Below, piece by piece: positions 35,843 to 47,529 of a DNA stretch of 64,000 nt (the stretch's first letter is position 1; every line of letters begins with the position of its first letter). The DNA is from Mucor racemosus. Its lineage: Eukaryota; Mucoromycota; Mucoromycetes; Mucorales; Mucoraceae. The translations under genes and the position numbers were made by a program. Under the pieces are notes generated by a model. The model had not been told where the DNA came from and ran no database searches. It saw only the letters and a program-made list of their open reading frames with translations. Location: assembly GCA_027405735.1 (NCBI GenBank), contig JAPEHQ010000005.1, forward strand, positions 806,001 through 870,000. Direction: 5' to 3'.

Positions 35843-36445
35843 ATAAATGAATAAACTTGCTGTAGTAAATGGTATATTCCAAATACATTAAACTTTCCGC
35901 ATGCTACATAAGATTTAATTATGGTTGCACAAATTTCCCATCATAATTGTTACTAGCACAATATTTTCCACATTTTCTCCAGGTAAATTACCCAAAACGA
36001 TTGCGTTTATACCCAAAATCTTTCATTTACCTGTTTTACATTTCCTGTCATACAAATAAAAATCTGTCACAGCGTTTATGATGAAAGAGTTTCAAAGCCT
36101 ACAGTACCACAACATTACATACAAGCAACCTATCAGACGCTTGAAGAACCTTAGTTGTTTGTTAATCATTTGAGTTTAAACACCGTAAACTTAGTGTATG
36201 ACATCCTCCAAACATTAAGAAGAGGTAATATTTAATGAAAAAAAGCCTATATAAATGGAATAAACGAGTAAAATACAAAGTATTTTATAAGTGTCATAAA
36301 TACACGCTAAATATTTATAGTATGGGTTGAATATAAACATCCTCTATAATATATTCTATTAGCAAGAGGTTCGCTATAAATGTATACATGTGAACCAATT
36401 GAGCTCAGGCTTCTAGCTATTTGAAAAACACGTAGAATTTACAGG
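35843..36445. other. Intergenic region between island 2 and R1 copy B
   Basis: 3' flank of the cyclase gene followed by AT-rich sequence. No gene is seen. Confidence 0.5.
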
Positions 36446-37547
36446 TTTTTCCTTGAAAACTGGGTCTCATTTTTCATCTCTGCTCTACTTTTTTTTTCAC
36501 TAAATAACACCAAGAAAAAATTATATGCCAATGAACCTGAGATGTTTAGCTTTAATTCAAAAACAAGTATCCTAAAATATCCTATTTTTTGCATTTGGTA
36601 TTAATTTTTTAGTGCTAAGGTTTCAGATTTTTTACGTGTATTTCATTGCTAATGGATTGAAAACTTTGAGGCTTCATATCTCTAGAAAAAAATAAGCTAT
36701 ACTAACACTTCTTAATAATAAAACTTACTTGTTTTGAAGTGCTATATAACATATTTAAATATAAAAAAATTCTGAACACTTTTATTTTTTTGGGCATTTT
36801 TTTGGGCATTTCTATAGTAGGTTTCAAATATTGGCTAAATTGAGCAACATTTTTTTTGCATTCATGTCATTAAGCTCGTTAAGCTCTCTCAGACCCAATT
36901 TAGAGTTTTTCAAAATATTGATTTTTCATGGAGATACCCTAAAAAATGTGTACAAAAAGGTTCCTCCATTTCTAGCTTCCATTTTTCCCTTATATACCCT
37001 CATCCCAAATTCTGAATCTGAAAAAAAATGACAAAAATCTCTTTTTCTCTACGAAAAATGCAGCTAGAAAATTTTACAATAGCTTGATCGATAGATAATG
37101 TTTTTGCGCATCATCTCAATTAGTTGTATTTTAAATATGCTTATAAAAAGTGATCTGTATCTTCAAAAAACCTCCACAATTTCAATTGCATTTTACGCAA
37201 AATTTAATGTAAAATGTTTGTCTGAATTTTATCTCGATGGATGCAGAATTTAAAACTGTACAAAAGCTATTTAGTATACTAGGTCGTTTTACTTTGCAGT
37301 TCATGATCAATTAAACGATTTTGTTTTTTTCATCATTTTTCGTCCATTTTTTAAAATAAATTTTGGAACCCAGTGATCATAAACTGTAAGCTGTGATGTC
37401 GACTATTATTTTGATTATCTCGATGAAAATTCAATATTTTTGGCGGAAACAAAAAATACAGAGTAGCAATCAATTAGATCTATATTGTGAATACAGAAAT
37501 TAAGTCCTGGATAATGAGTTTTAAGTTTTACAAAATAATAAACTAAT

Positions 37548-38272
37548 CGCAGTAAATGACGATGTTATTTACTAAAATAAAAAAATATAAAAATAAAAGT
37601 AGTAGAAATACAATTATAATCAGCTAAAGTTTTTATTACAAAAGATTTCTGAAGAGTTAAAATAATTGAAAAGTATGAGGGTATTTATAGTGATTTGGAG
37701 AACTTGGATACCATCAGACTTGAATGGATGTATATTTAGTAATCTTCCAGTTTTGAGTACATTGTTATTGATTTGATATTTTAAGGGGTAAATTGTGTAG
37801 AGCATTGACCATAAGGGATTGTATGTCAAGTGTGACAATATCGACCTTTTGGGAAATGGTTGTTTTGTTTATTTCTGTTATATCTATTTTATGTAACCTT
37901 GATTTTTAAGGGGTAGTTTTTATATGCTTGAATCTTATTTATATTGATAGTGCAACTTCGATATAGATGAGTAGTTGACTAAATTGATATCTATATTGAT
38001 TATTATTATTGATTTGGATAGAATCCTGTTTTGATATATATGTCATTTGTGTAATTGATTGCGCCGTGATCAAGGGTGCTATCATCTACACGACATGTAT
38101 GGTTCAAAAAGGGTATTTCATATTTTTAGCATGCATTTGTTATTGTGTTCAATTGAAGCGTTTGTTTATTATTGTTGTTCGCATTTCAAATGGCATCATA
38201 TCTTATGAGCGACACTTGGAATTTAGGTTGTTTTATTTTTATCAAGCGTTTTTAGTATGTAATTCCACTGCA
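37548..38272. mobile_element. Solo LTR-like element, family LTR3, in R1 copy B
   Basis: The 725-bp counterpart of 21093-21817 in inverted orientation. It is flanked by CTAAT at 37543-37547 and 38273-38277. Its left terminal base is mutated (CGCAGT instead of TGCAGT). Confidence 0.75.
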
Positions 38273-38472
38273 CTAATATTTACAACTGCAGAAAACAAGG
38301 AAAAAAACACCCTATCCTTGTGAATATTGATCTAATTAATCTTCAATTATACATGATAGCAGGTTTAAATATATCCTGCATAAAAATTTATATTTCTACT
38401 TTCACAGATCACTGTGAATTGAGAAAACCATTAGCAAAACATGATGTTTCTGTCCAATAAAATCACGTGTTG

Positions 38473-39019
38473 TGTCATATATTTTCAGGTTTGATAAATA
38501 ATACTTAAAAAAGAATATAATTATAAAAGAATGAGTAATAAATTATTTCTTCGATTGTATAATAAAAACAAGATATCGTTTATTTAGATATAAAAGTATC
38601 GCCTTTTATATTGATTTGACTGAGATCATGAGATGTAATTTAATAAGGCACTATTGAACAATTAGATCTTTTTGATAGTAATCTATGGATGATGGAAATG
38701 GATCAATCATGATTTAACTGTGCTTGCAGAGCTTATGAGTTGCCTTGTTTCAATGTTGCGCTAAGTATGCTTGGATATTGGTTGTTTGATAGCTATTCAA
38801 TTAATTAACCGCTGGGATGAAATAATATGGTGTCATAATTGAAGTCCAGAACATTCTTGTTAATTTCTTCTGGATAAACTTAGTACGCTAGAAGTTTCTT
38901 ATTTATAGTATCCGATATCAAAACTTTGCACTTCAATACAACATGTCGTAGTCCATAGGTTGTAAGATGGATTGATACTGTAGAAGGTGATAACATATGG
39001 TACTTGGTAGAATACAACA
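38473..39019 (-). mobile_element. LTR1-family element in R1 copy B
   Basis: Reverse complement of 20352-20892, running from TGTCATATATTTTCAGG to GAATACAACA. No target duplication is readable; it occupies the same R1 position as in copies A and C. Confidence 0.65.
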
Positions 39020-39427
39020 TGCATGATGATAAATAATAAATTGATAGAAGCTTATACATACCTCTGGGCATTATTCGCAAGCTTTTACATATAAAATGTT
39101 TCTTAAATGAAGAGTAATATTTCATGGGTGAATGTAAATGTATAAAGCAAAAAAGCTTACTTTTGAATGAAGAAGATACCAATTATTCTGATTAACATCA
39201 ATAGATTCAAAAAGCATAATTAAGTGCAATCATTGCTACTTGCTACTAAATCACATAATTTGATATGCAGAAAACTCTTGAAGAAGCATTTGTTCTTTTT
39301 TTTGGCAATGCTACAAATCATCGTTTAATATGAATGAACATTAATGAATTAGAGAAAATGCAACAGCTAAAAAACTGATACCCAACAATGTACATCAAGA
39401 TCAAGGTTGATAAAAGAAGGTGCATTC

Positions 39428-39819
39428 TGTTATATCAAAAGATACTAATATAGAAATACTCTGCTAAAAGATACATTTTATTAATTCATTGATGCTTCGT
39501 ATTTATATGTTTTCTAAATGGTTATATGATTATCAATATTATTAATGAATTGCCGGGTATTGAGGTACTTGATATGATTTGGGAACAAATCATATACAAT
39601 GGAATCTGTGGAATTGGGAATCTGTGATTGTATCATTTGAATAAGATGTAGGATTGCTTATGTTTCATTGCTACGGATTGTTCCTGAATGTTCCTGATAG
39701 TCGCTGTTAATGCTAGTGGTTATGTATGACATTTAGTATGAGTTACTAAATGTCATGCCATGTTGGATTTCAATAGTTGTTCCTGGATTTCTACATCTGG
39801 GTAAACTTATGATATATCA
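39428..39819 (-). mobile_element. Solo LTR, family LTR4, inserted in R1 copy B
   Basis: 392 bp from TGTTATATCAAAAG to TTATGATATATCA, flanked by CATTC at 39423-39427 and 39820-39824. Copy A at about 19915-19930 (ATACAATGAATGCACC, reverse sense) and copy D near 44210 show the region without it. A palindromic ACATTTAGTA/TACTAAATGT hairpin lies inside. The minus orientation is judged from the TATA and AATAAA positions in the other copy. Confidence 0.87.
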
Positions 39820-39967
39820 CATTCATTGTATAATGAAATCGCAACATTTTGATGAATAGAAATTACAGGACCAAGATGTTGTGTTTGCCTCAGGATTTTT
39901 AAAAGGGTTTAAAAGTATACTTATCAAACTTACTTAGATCTTAAATACTTACCATATGCTATTAATA

Positions 39968-41603
39968 CAGTGAGTCGCAAAACCCTTTCAATGATTTGGA
40001 AATTTGAATGAAAATAACCATAACTTTCTCAGTTTCAATCGGAGATACACTAAATTTCTATTTTAAGTAATTCAAACGTTTTTAAATTATTTTCAAAAAG
40101 TCCGATCTAATTAATTAAAGTTCCGCAAAAACTATGCAAGTTTAAAAAAAGGTACATCATTGAAAGGGTTTTGCACGCACAGGCTTAAAATTACAATTTT
40201 GTAACCCCTAACTTGTACATTAACGCTGGATATCTTATAAAACAGAGAAATATGCGAAAAATATATGAGATGTTTTTCAACTTTTACCCTGCCTTTTTCA
40301 CTAGTAGTTTCAAGCAAAATCATCAAGATGAAAACTGTATCGGATGCCAAACGTAATGACGTTATCTCTATGTTAAATTCAGGCCATACCGTATCGAAAA
40401 TTGCTCGTCATGTAGCTGTTAGTCAAGCTACAGTATGTCGTATTGAAAAAAAGGCCTATCCTGACCGAGAAAAACTTAAAGGAGACCGACCATCTAAGCT
40501 GACTACTGCGGATATGAGATATTGTGTCCATAAAATGACCAAAGGTGGCTTGGATAATGCGTTACAAGCCAAAAAAGAGCTCCATCGTAATGTACACGTT
40601 AATGGTAGTGCGAATACTGTACTAGGGCTCTTCGGGATAATGGTTTACGCGCATTACCTAAGATAAAAAAGCCAGAAATTAGTGATGAAAATGCAAAGGA
40701 TCGCCTCCGCTGATGTAAAAACAGAATTGATTGGACTTTGGATGACTGAAACCGTGTTATATCTACTGATGAGGCTAGAATTAATTGTTTTAACTCGGAT
40801 GATCGAGTTTGGTGCTGGAAAAGAGACAGCGAGGAGATAAAACCTAAGCATACCAAAAAACAAGAAAAATGGAGATGGTCGTATCATGATTTGGAGCTCT
40901 ATTTCTTGGTCTGGTGTCGTTTGGTTGTCCAAGGTCGAAGGTAATATGAACTCCAACCTATACAAAACTATTATTGATGATGATGTGGAGAAATCCATTG
41001 ACGATATGTGTCAAAAATTGAAGTTGCGTCGTAATTAGGTTATCCTTCAATAAGACAACGATTCTAAGCACACCTCTAATTTAATGAAAGACGACTTCAA
41101 AACAAAAAAATATGAAGTAATGTTATGGCCAACGCAATTTCCATACCTTAATCCCATTGAAAATATGTGGAGGTTATTGAAAATCCGCCTAAACGAATAC
41201 GATACATCCCCAAAAGGGATGAATGATATTTGGGACAGAACTCAAGAGATTTGGTATGACAACATAACAGTTGGGGAATATCAAAAAGTTATTTCGAGTA
41301 TGCCTCATTGTGTAAAAGCTTGTATTAAAGCAAAAGGTTACGGTATTGATTATTGACTGCATTTAAATAAGTTTCAATTTTTTTTTGATAATGCGTGCAA
41401 AACCCTTTCAATGATGTACCTTTTTTTAAACTTGCATAGTTTTTGCGGAACTTTAATTAATTAGATCGGACTTTTTGAAAATAATTTAAAAACGTTTGAA
41501 TTACTTAAAATAGAAATTTAGTGTATCTCCGATTGAAACTGAGAAAGTTATGGTTATTTTCATTCAAATTTCCAAATCATTGAAAGGGTTTTGCGACTCA
41601 CTG
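39968..41603 (+). mobile_element. Tc1-type DNA transposon with 212-bp TIRs
   Basis: A 1636-bp element flanked by TA on both sides (39966-39967, 41604-41605). The terminal inverted repeats are 39968-40179 and 41392-41603 and appear identical by eye. They begin CAGTGAGTCGCAAAACCC. R1 copy A at about 19795 shows the uninterrupted target (GATATTAATAGC), proving precise insertion. Within each TIR the outer CGCAAAACCCTTTCAATGAT recurs at the inner end in inverted orientation, so each TIR has two possible transposase-binding sites. The coding region is broken (separate entry), so movement would need transposase from elsewhere. Confidence 0.95.
40328..41356 (+). pseudogene. Tc1-family transposase pseudogene (DD34E)
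   Basis: About 343 codons long, the normal size for Tc1 transposases. The N-terminus has a helix-turn-helix region (GHTVSKIARHVAVSQATVCR). A DDE domain follows, with STDEARINCF for the first Asp, a DNDSKHTS segment for the second, and PYLNPIENMW for the Glu; exactly 34 residues separate the second Asp from the Glu, giving DD34E. It is inactive: frame shifts near 40620 and 40863 and in-frame stops at about 40711, 40747, 41036 and 41051. The ends of the frame are intact, so decay is by point changes, not by deletion. Confidence 0.9.
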
Positions 41604-41817
41604 TATCATCTTGCTTTTTATTTAATTGCTGTATTATGCAAAATCAAGCTTTTCATAGCTTATAACAATGACAATGGGATGCTTCTGATTTTCGATTGAC
41701 ATTTATCATCAGGCGGGCTGATGATACGTTTGATACTACTGTAGATAGAACCGGTCAATTTAATTTATGAAATTTGAATGAAAATACCAAGGAACCATCT
41801 GTAAGTACTTAATAAGT

Positions 41818-41921
41818 TGGTTCTAGTAAAGTATTGAATAAATTGGCTTGGGACAAAGAGGGTAAAAAGGCGGCAATAGTTTCAGTGATGGCCATGTTTA
41901 TGTTTATGATATTGGAGAGGT
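41818..41921 (+). pseudogene. Captured dynein intermediate chain-like exon in R1 copy B
   Basis: Counterpart of 19480-19590: VLNKLAWDKEGKKAAI, then after a frame disruption DGHVYVYDIGE and a GTAAG donor-like sequence. It matches copy A closely. Confidence 0.5.
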
Positions 41922-44562
41922 AAGACTAAAACTTAATGTATATCCCCTCTAGCGCATTAATTATAAAGCAAGACTATATCATTATCAAATAAACTACCAC
42001 ACAATATTAACATGTATAAAGATTTACAGTAATAAGCTCAAATCAAGTGGGTACAGCATCATTAATTCTTGAAAAAGTTCTCAAGTATTATAAAATCTCT
42101 TATTTTTAAGACTTACAAAGCTTTTAAGCGGAATATTAATTTAGAAAATTATTTTCATCCAGATCATCAATTTTGACATTTTTTAATTTTTTATTTCTGG
42201 TTTTGCAAATTTAGAGTTAATTCTACTACCAATTATAAAAACAAAAAGTACACACATATACAGGATTTAGCGCTCTATTTTCTCAATAAAAAATAACAAA
42301 CATTTTTATTGCAAAATATTACATGAAAATCCTTTAATCAAAAAACCGTTTTTGGGGCAAAAGTACAAAGTTTCATTATTTAATATTTAATATTAAGCTT
42401 TTATAAAATGTGTATTAGTTATAGCTACAATTTTCTCTCACAATGTAGTATACTTAAACGTTGATTTTGGTATCAAAATTTGATTTTTCTGTTTTTTGAT
42501 CAAAATCATGAGTGTTGATAAGGATAAAATGAGTCCCGATAATGTCCGCTACAAAAACTGAATTTTCAGACTGTATGTGGTTAAATATAAGAAAAGTTGA
42601 AAAAAACGCCTTTTTATTTAAAACTTAGATATACTGTACCATAGTTTAAGAGACTTAGCCGTTCAATCTTGCTATGCTCAATTACGGCGTTGCTCTACGG
42701 GCTCGCTTTTGCAATTTATTAATGAATCTATGATAAAATAGACGGTTTTTCTGGTAAAAAATGCATGTTTCTATGATAACAGATATTGCCTATTTTGTTT
42801 ATTTTATGGTTGATGTGTTGTAATGCTGCTTTTACATTGGCTGAAATGTGCAATTTAGCAAGATCTTAATTGCGCTAAATAATGTTATAAAGCCTTGAAA
42901 ATCCTTTTATACGCGTGTTGTTTCTTTCTTTTTGTTTTCATATTCCAAGGATATATTCACCGTTTGATAAGGCATATCAGACAATCAAGCTGGTATTCTT
43001 TTCTTTTATCTGAATACGCATTCTACTAATATAAGGGACTAATATTTTTAATATGGGTAGCAGTCGTTATATTAGAGACTGATATTTTCATTTAACTGCA
43101 TTATAATAAGATCAAATATCATTATTTATTACTGTATTGTTGGATGTATTTCTGGATTTACTAGATCAAATTGATGGCAATGATATTTATATCTACTCAA
43201 TAAAAAGCTAGAACTGGCTACAAACCCATGAAATGGTTCAAAGAAGTGATAAAATTTCAAATGATATAGAAACAAAAAAGAATAATCTAATGTTTTGTCT
43301 AATAACCATAGTTTCGATCGTAGCTACTGTATACTTGAAAACAAATCTTTTTACAGCTGACAATCGTAAACTAAAATAGTAAGTGTAAAGAAGGTTAATT
43401 TGTTTAAATTTTATGAGTGATAAAGTAACATATACAGTATAACCTTAGATTTGGCTTGCATATAATTTAAACAATAAGTGTTATTTAAGTTTATGCTCGA
43501 GCAAAAACCATGGTTGCTGTAAACATTATAGCTATAAGCATATTTACAATAAATGATGATAATTGTAAATATATTAGTTCTTGCATGTATTATTGCTCTA
43601 CATCAACAACAAATTTAATTGTATTATTATTGTCTATAACCTATATTACTGTAGTAAAAGCAAATGTAATTTAAAACCCCATTATTCCAGTAAAATATGC
43701 GATAAAATTTTGAGAACGGCACAACGCTCATGTACAAACCAATTTGTGCCCATACAATCAGCTCATTATGCTCATGGTCAAATTTTATTATTATGCACAA
43801 ATGGGGATAATAATATGCTTATGGGCAATTCTACTATTATGCACACATGGGATTAATGTTATGCGCACGGATAAAATATATAATTCTGCACATACAGGGT
43901 TAGCGTTGTGCTCGTGTGCAGTTTCTTTTGTTGTGCCCATGTGCATATTTTTATCTTTTTAACCATATTCAGTGGGTACAACAGCTCAGGCTATAGCGTG
44001 CAGTCCACCTGGACACAACAAAATTATCTTGTGCAGCACAGGTCGGCCGTAGTGTACAAAAAACCCTTGAAGCATTTATTCTTTTTTTTTTGCAATGCTA
44101 CAAATCATCGTTCAATATGACTGAATATTAATAAATCAGAGAAAATAAAACTGGTAAAAAACTGATGTCCAACAATGTACGTTGAGGCCAAGGTTGATAA
44201 AAAGCGAATTCATTGTATAGTGAAAATCGCAACATTTTGATGGATAGAAATTACAGGACCAAGATGTTGTGTTTGCCTCAAGATTTTAAAAAGGGTTTAA
44301 AAGCATACTTCATCAAACTTACGTAGATGTTAAATACTCACCATATGCTATTAGTAGTATCTTGTTTTTTATTTAATTGCTGTATTATTCAAAATCAAGC
44401 TTTTCATAGCTTATAACAATGACAATGGGATATTTCTGATTTTAGATTGACATTTATCATCAGGCGGGCTGATAATACGTTTGATACTACTGTAGATAGA
44501 ACCGGTCAATTTAATTTATGAAATTTAAATAAAAATACCAAGGAACCATCTGTAAGTACTTA

Positions 44563-44680
44563 AGTTGGTTCTAGTAAAGCATTGAATAGATTGGCTAGGG
44601 ACAAAGAGGGTAAAAAGGCGGCAACAATAATAGCTTCCAGTGATGGCCATGTTTATGTTTATGATATTGGAGAGGTAACA
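44563..44680 (+). pseudogene. Captured dynein intermediate chain-like exon in R1 copy D
   Basis: Reads LNRLARDKEGKKAA and, after a small insertion, SSDGHVYVYDIGE followed by GTAACA. The Trp-to-Arg change and the insertion differ from the other copies, as expected for an unselected relic. Confidence 0.5.
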
Positions 44681-46058
44681 CTAAAACTTAATGTAAATCA
44701 CCTCCAGCGCATTAATTATAAAGCAAGGCTATATTATCATCAAATAAACTACCACACAATATTAACATGTATAAATATTTACAATAATAAGTTTGAATTC
44801 AGTGGGTACAGCATCATTAATTCTTGAAAAAGTTCTCAAGTACATTATAAAATCTCTTATTTTTAAGACTTACAAGGCTTATGAGCGGAATATTAATTTC
44901 AAAAAACATTTTTGTCCAGATCATCAATTTTGACATTTTTTAATTTTTTTTTTTTGGTTTTGCATATCTAAAGTTAATTATACTATCAATTATAAAAACA
45001 AAAAATATAAACATATGCAGAATTTAGCGCTCTATTTGCTCAATAAAAAATAACAAACCTTTTTATTGCAAAATATTACATGAAAATCCTTTAACCAAAA
45101 AACCGTTTTTTGGACAAAAGTACAAATTTTTATTACTTAACTTTTAATATTAAGCTTTTATAAAATGCGTATTAGTCATGGCTACAACTTTCTCTCACAA
45201 TGTAGTATATTTAAACGTTGATTTTAGTATCAAAATTTGATTTTTCTGTTTTTTGATCAAAATCATGAGTGTTGGTAAGGATAAAATGAGTCCCGAAAAT
45301 GTCCGCTACAAAAACTGAATTTTCAGACTGTATGTGGTTAAACATAGGAAAAGTTAAAAAAGAGAAACGCTTTTTTATTTAAAACTTCGATATACCACAG
45401 TATAAGAGACTTAGTAATACAATCTTGGTATGCTCAAGTACGGCGTCGCTCTACGGGCTCGTTTTTGCAATTTATTAATGAATGTATGGTATTACAGACG
45501 GTTTTTCTAGTATAAAATTTTATGTTTCTATTATAGTAACAGATATTGCCTATTTTGCTTAGTTTATAGTTCAGGCGCTGTAATGTTGCTTTTACATTGG
45601 CTGAAATGTGCAATTTAGCAGGGTTTTAATTGCGCTAAATAATGTAAAGCCTTAAAAATCCTTTTTTACGTGTGTTGTTTCTCTCTTTTTGTTTTCATAT
45701 TCCAAGGATAATATATTCACCGTTTGATAAGGCATATCAGACTGTCAAGCTGGTATTATTTTCTTGTATCTGAACACGCATTCTAACATAAGGGACTAAT
45801 ATTTTAATGTAGGTAGCAGTCTATATTAGAGACTGATATTTTTATTTAACCGCATTCTACGCTCAAATATCATTATATACTACTATATTGTTGGACATAT
45901 TTCTTGATTACCAAATCAAATCAAATGCAATAATAATTATATTTACTGAATGAAAAGCTAGAGCTGGCTACAAACCCACGAAATGTTCCAGAAAAGTGGT
46001 AAAACTTTAAATGATATAGAAGCAAAAAAAGAAAGAATAATCTAATGTTTTGTCTAAT

Positions 46059-46406
46059 TATAATAAGTATTATGATCTGGTAATAGGTAATAGGTTGAGT
46101 CTATTAAGAAAGAAGTACTAGAGGTAGACGTTGTTGGTGTTACTAATTGTAGTTGACTATTACTTTGGTCAATACTTACTATGTATTAAGTGTGATTAAT
46201 ATTTGACAAGTAGTGTTAAGTAATAGATCGGTTATAGTTGTGATAATAAGTTTATTTGATTAAAATTATTAATGAAGGAAAGAAACAGATATTTTCATTA
46301 ATGTTCAATAACTGATTCAACATTTACATATTTATATGAATTATACAACTGAAACTAATTCATGCAATTATTGTTGAAACATCATCATGTAATGTGAATC
46401 ATTACA
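46059..46406 (-). mobile_element. Solo LTR, family LTR2, inserted in R1 copy D
   Basis: 348 bp ending GTGAATCATTACA, with a mutated TATAAT start (TGTAAT in the other copy). It is flanked by CTAAT at 46054-46058 and 46407-46411. Copies A (18108) and B (43293) carry the empty site GTCTAATAACCAT. In reverse orientation a TATAAATA box and an AATAAATTTATT signal are in order, so it is read as a minus-strand LTR. Confidence 0.85.
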
Positions 46407-46620
46407 CTAATAACCATAGTTTTGATCGTAGCTACTGTATACTTGAAAACAAACCTTTTTACTGCTGATAATCATAAATTAAAATAATAAGTTTAAAGAA
46501 GGTTAATTTGTTTAAATTTTATGTATGATAAAGTAACATTTATAGCCTTGGATTTGGCTTGCATATAAATTTAAGCAGCAAGCGTTATTTACGTTTGCAA
46601 TGAAATAACACCTTTTATAG

Positions 46621-47202
46621 ACCAAAGTCGCCATTGTCATTTTAGAAAAATAACTGATCTCGATTTGTACCTGAATCTCGCTCCATAAGGACTGAGTTCC
46701 AATCAGATCCCAATAAGCATAACGAGGAAACTCTATATTGCTGGTGCCTGTAAAAGGAAGTATTCCTGATCAAAATACAACCTTCTACAATACGACACCT
46801 ATGATATAAAGCTGTACTAATTTTGCATTAATAATATATTCCAAAACTCCTGCTCATAAAATCGCAGTTGCAGTAATTCTAGATAAGAAATCACATCCCA
46901 TAAAAAGAAGCTCAATGGTATTTTAAATTATAAATATAATGTTAAAAGTTCAACATCCATCTAATGATACACTATCATATCAAACAAATTATCAAAATCT
47001 CAACCAAGTATCTTATAAAAGAATGTCGATAAAAGACATTATGATTGAACACCTGTAAAATAGGCATCAACACACAAACATATACTGATTTTACAATTCA
47101 TATAAATATAACATACTTTATGAAGATATCATTCTTTTTCTTTAGATTTTTTTTAAATCACAGTAAAACCGTGAAAAGACTATAATTGTATTTATCAACG
47201 TT

Positions 47203-47245
<43 letters not shown>

Positions 47246-47529
47246 AAATTACTTCAATTTTATTGCAACCTAACTTAGGTGCTTAATTTTTCACAATCGA
47301 TTTTAGGTCAACTTTTTGTCTACGCTTGCCAGTGGACTTATATTCTGGTATTATTCACTCCTCTATTTAGGATATATATAAATATATATTAGTGGTCCAT
47401 AGAGGGAAGGTATATCTTCTTTAAAGAATCCACGTAATTCGGCTCAATATTGTTGGGTAAAAGCATTCGAAGCCCATTTGAAAACCATCTGAAACCTATT
47501 TTTTATAACCATAAAAAACCGACAACAAA
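46621..47529. other. AT-rich intergenic region with a 34-T tract
   Basis: No gene is seen. A T34 homopolymer at 47208-47241 looks like the poly(A) tail of a minus-strand retroposed sequence, but no body or target duplication could be defined. Confidence 0.45.

Larger units (their letters stand above)
36446..44054 (-). repeat. R1 repeat, near-full copy B, inverted relative to copy A
   Basis: Reverse complement of copy A from end to end, with two later insertions not found in A: LTR4 at 39428-39819 and the Tc1 element at 39968-41603. It shares LTR1 (38473-39019) and LTR3 (37548-38272) with A at the same positions. Open frames on either strand are repeat DNA and lack known domains. It sits head to tail with partial copy D, which begins at 44057. 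Confidence 0.87.
44057..46620 (-). repeat. R1 repeat, partial copy D, head to tail with copy B
   Basis: Matches copy B from about 39280 to about 43490 in the same orientation but lacks the Tc1 and LTR4 insertions. It includes the dynein-like exon (44563-44680) and a private LTR2 insertion (46059-46406). Overall more diverged from A and B than they are from one another. Confidence 0.82.

Noticed and set aside
45900..46620. End of a full-length LTR retrotransposon next to LTR2
   Set aside because: No primer-binding site, polypurine tract or gag/pol frame adjoins any of the LTR-like elements, and each is flanked directly by a target duplication.
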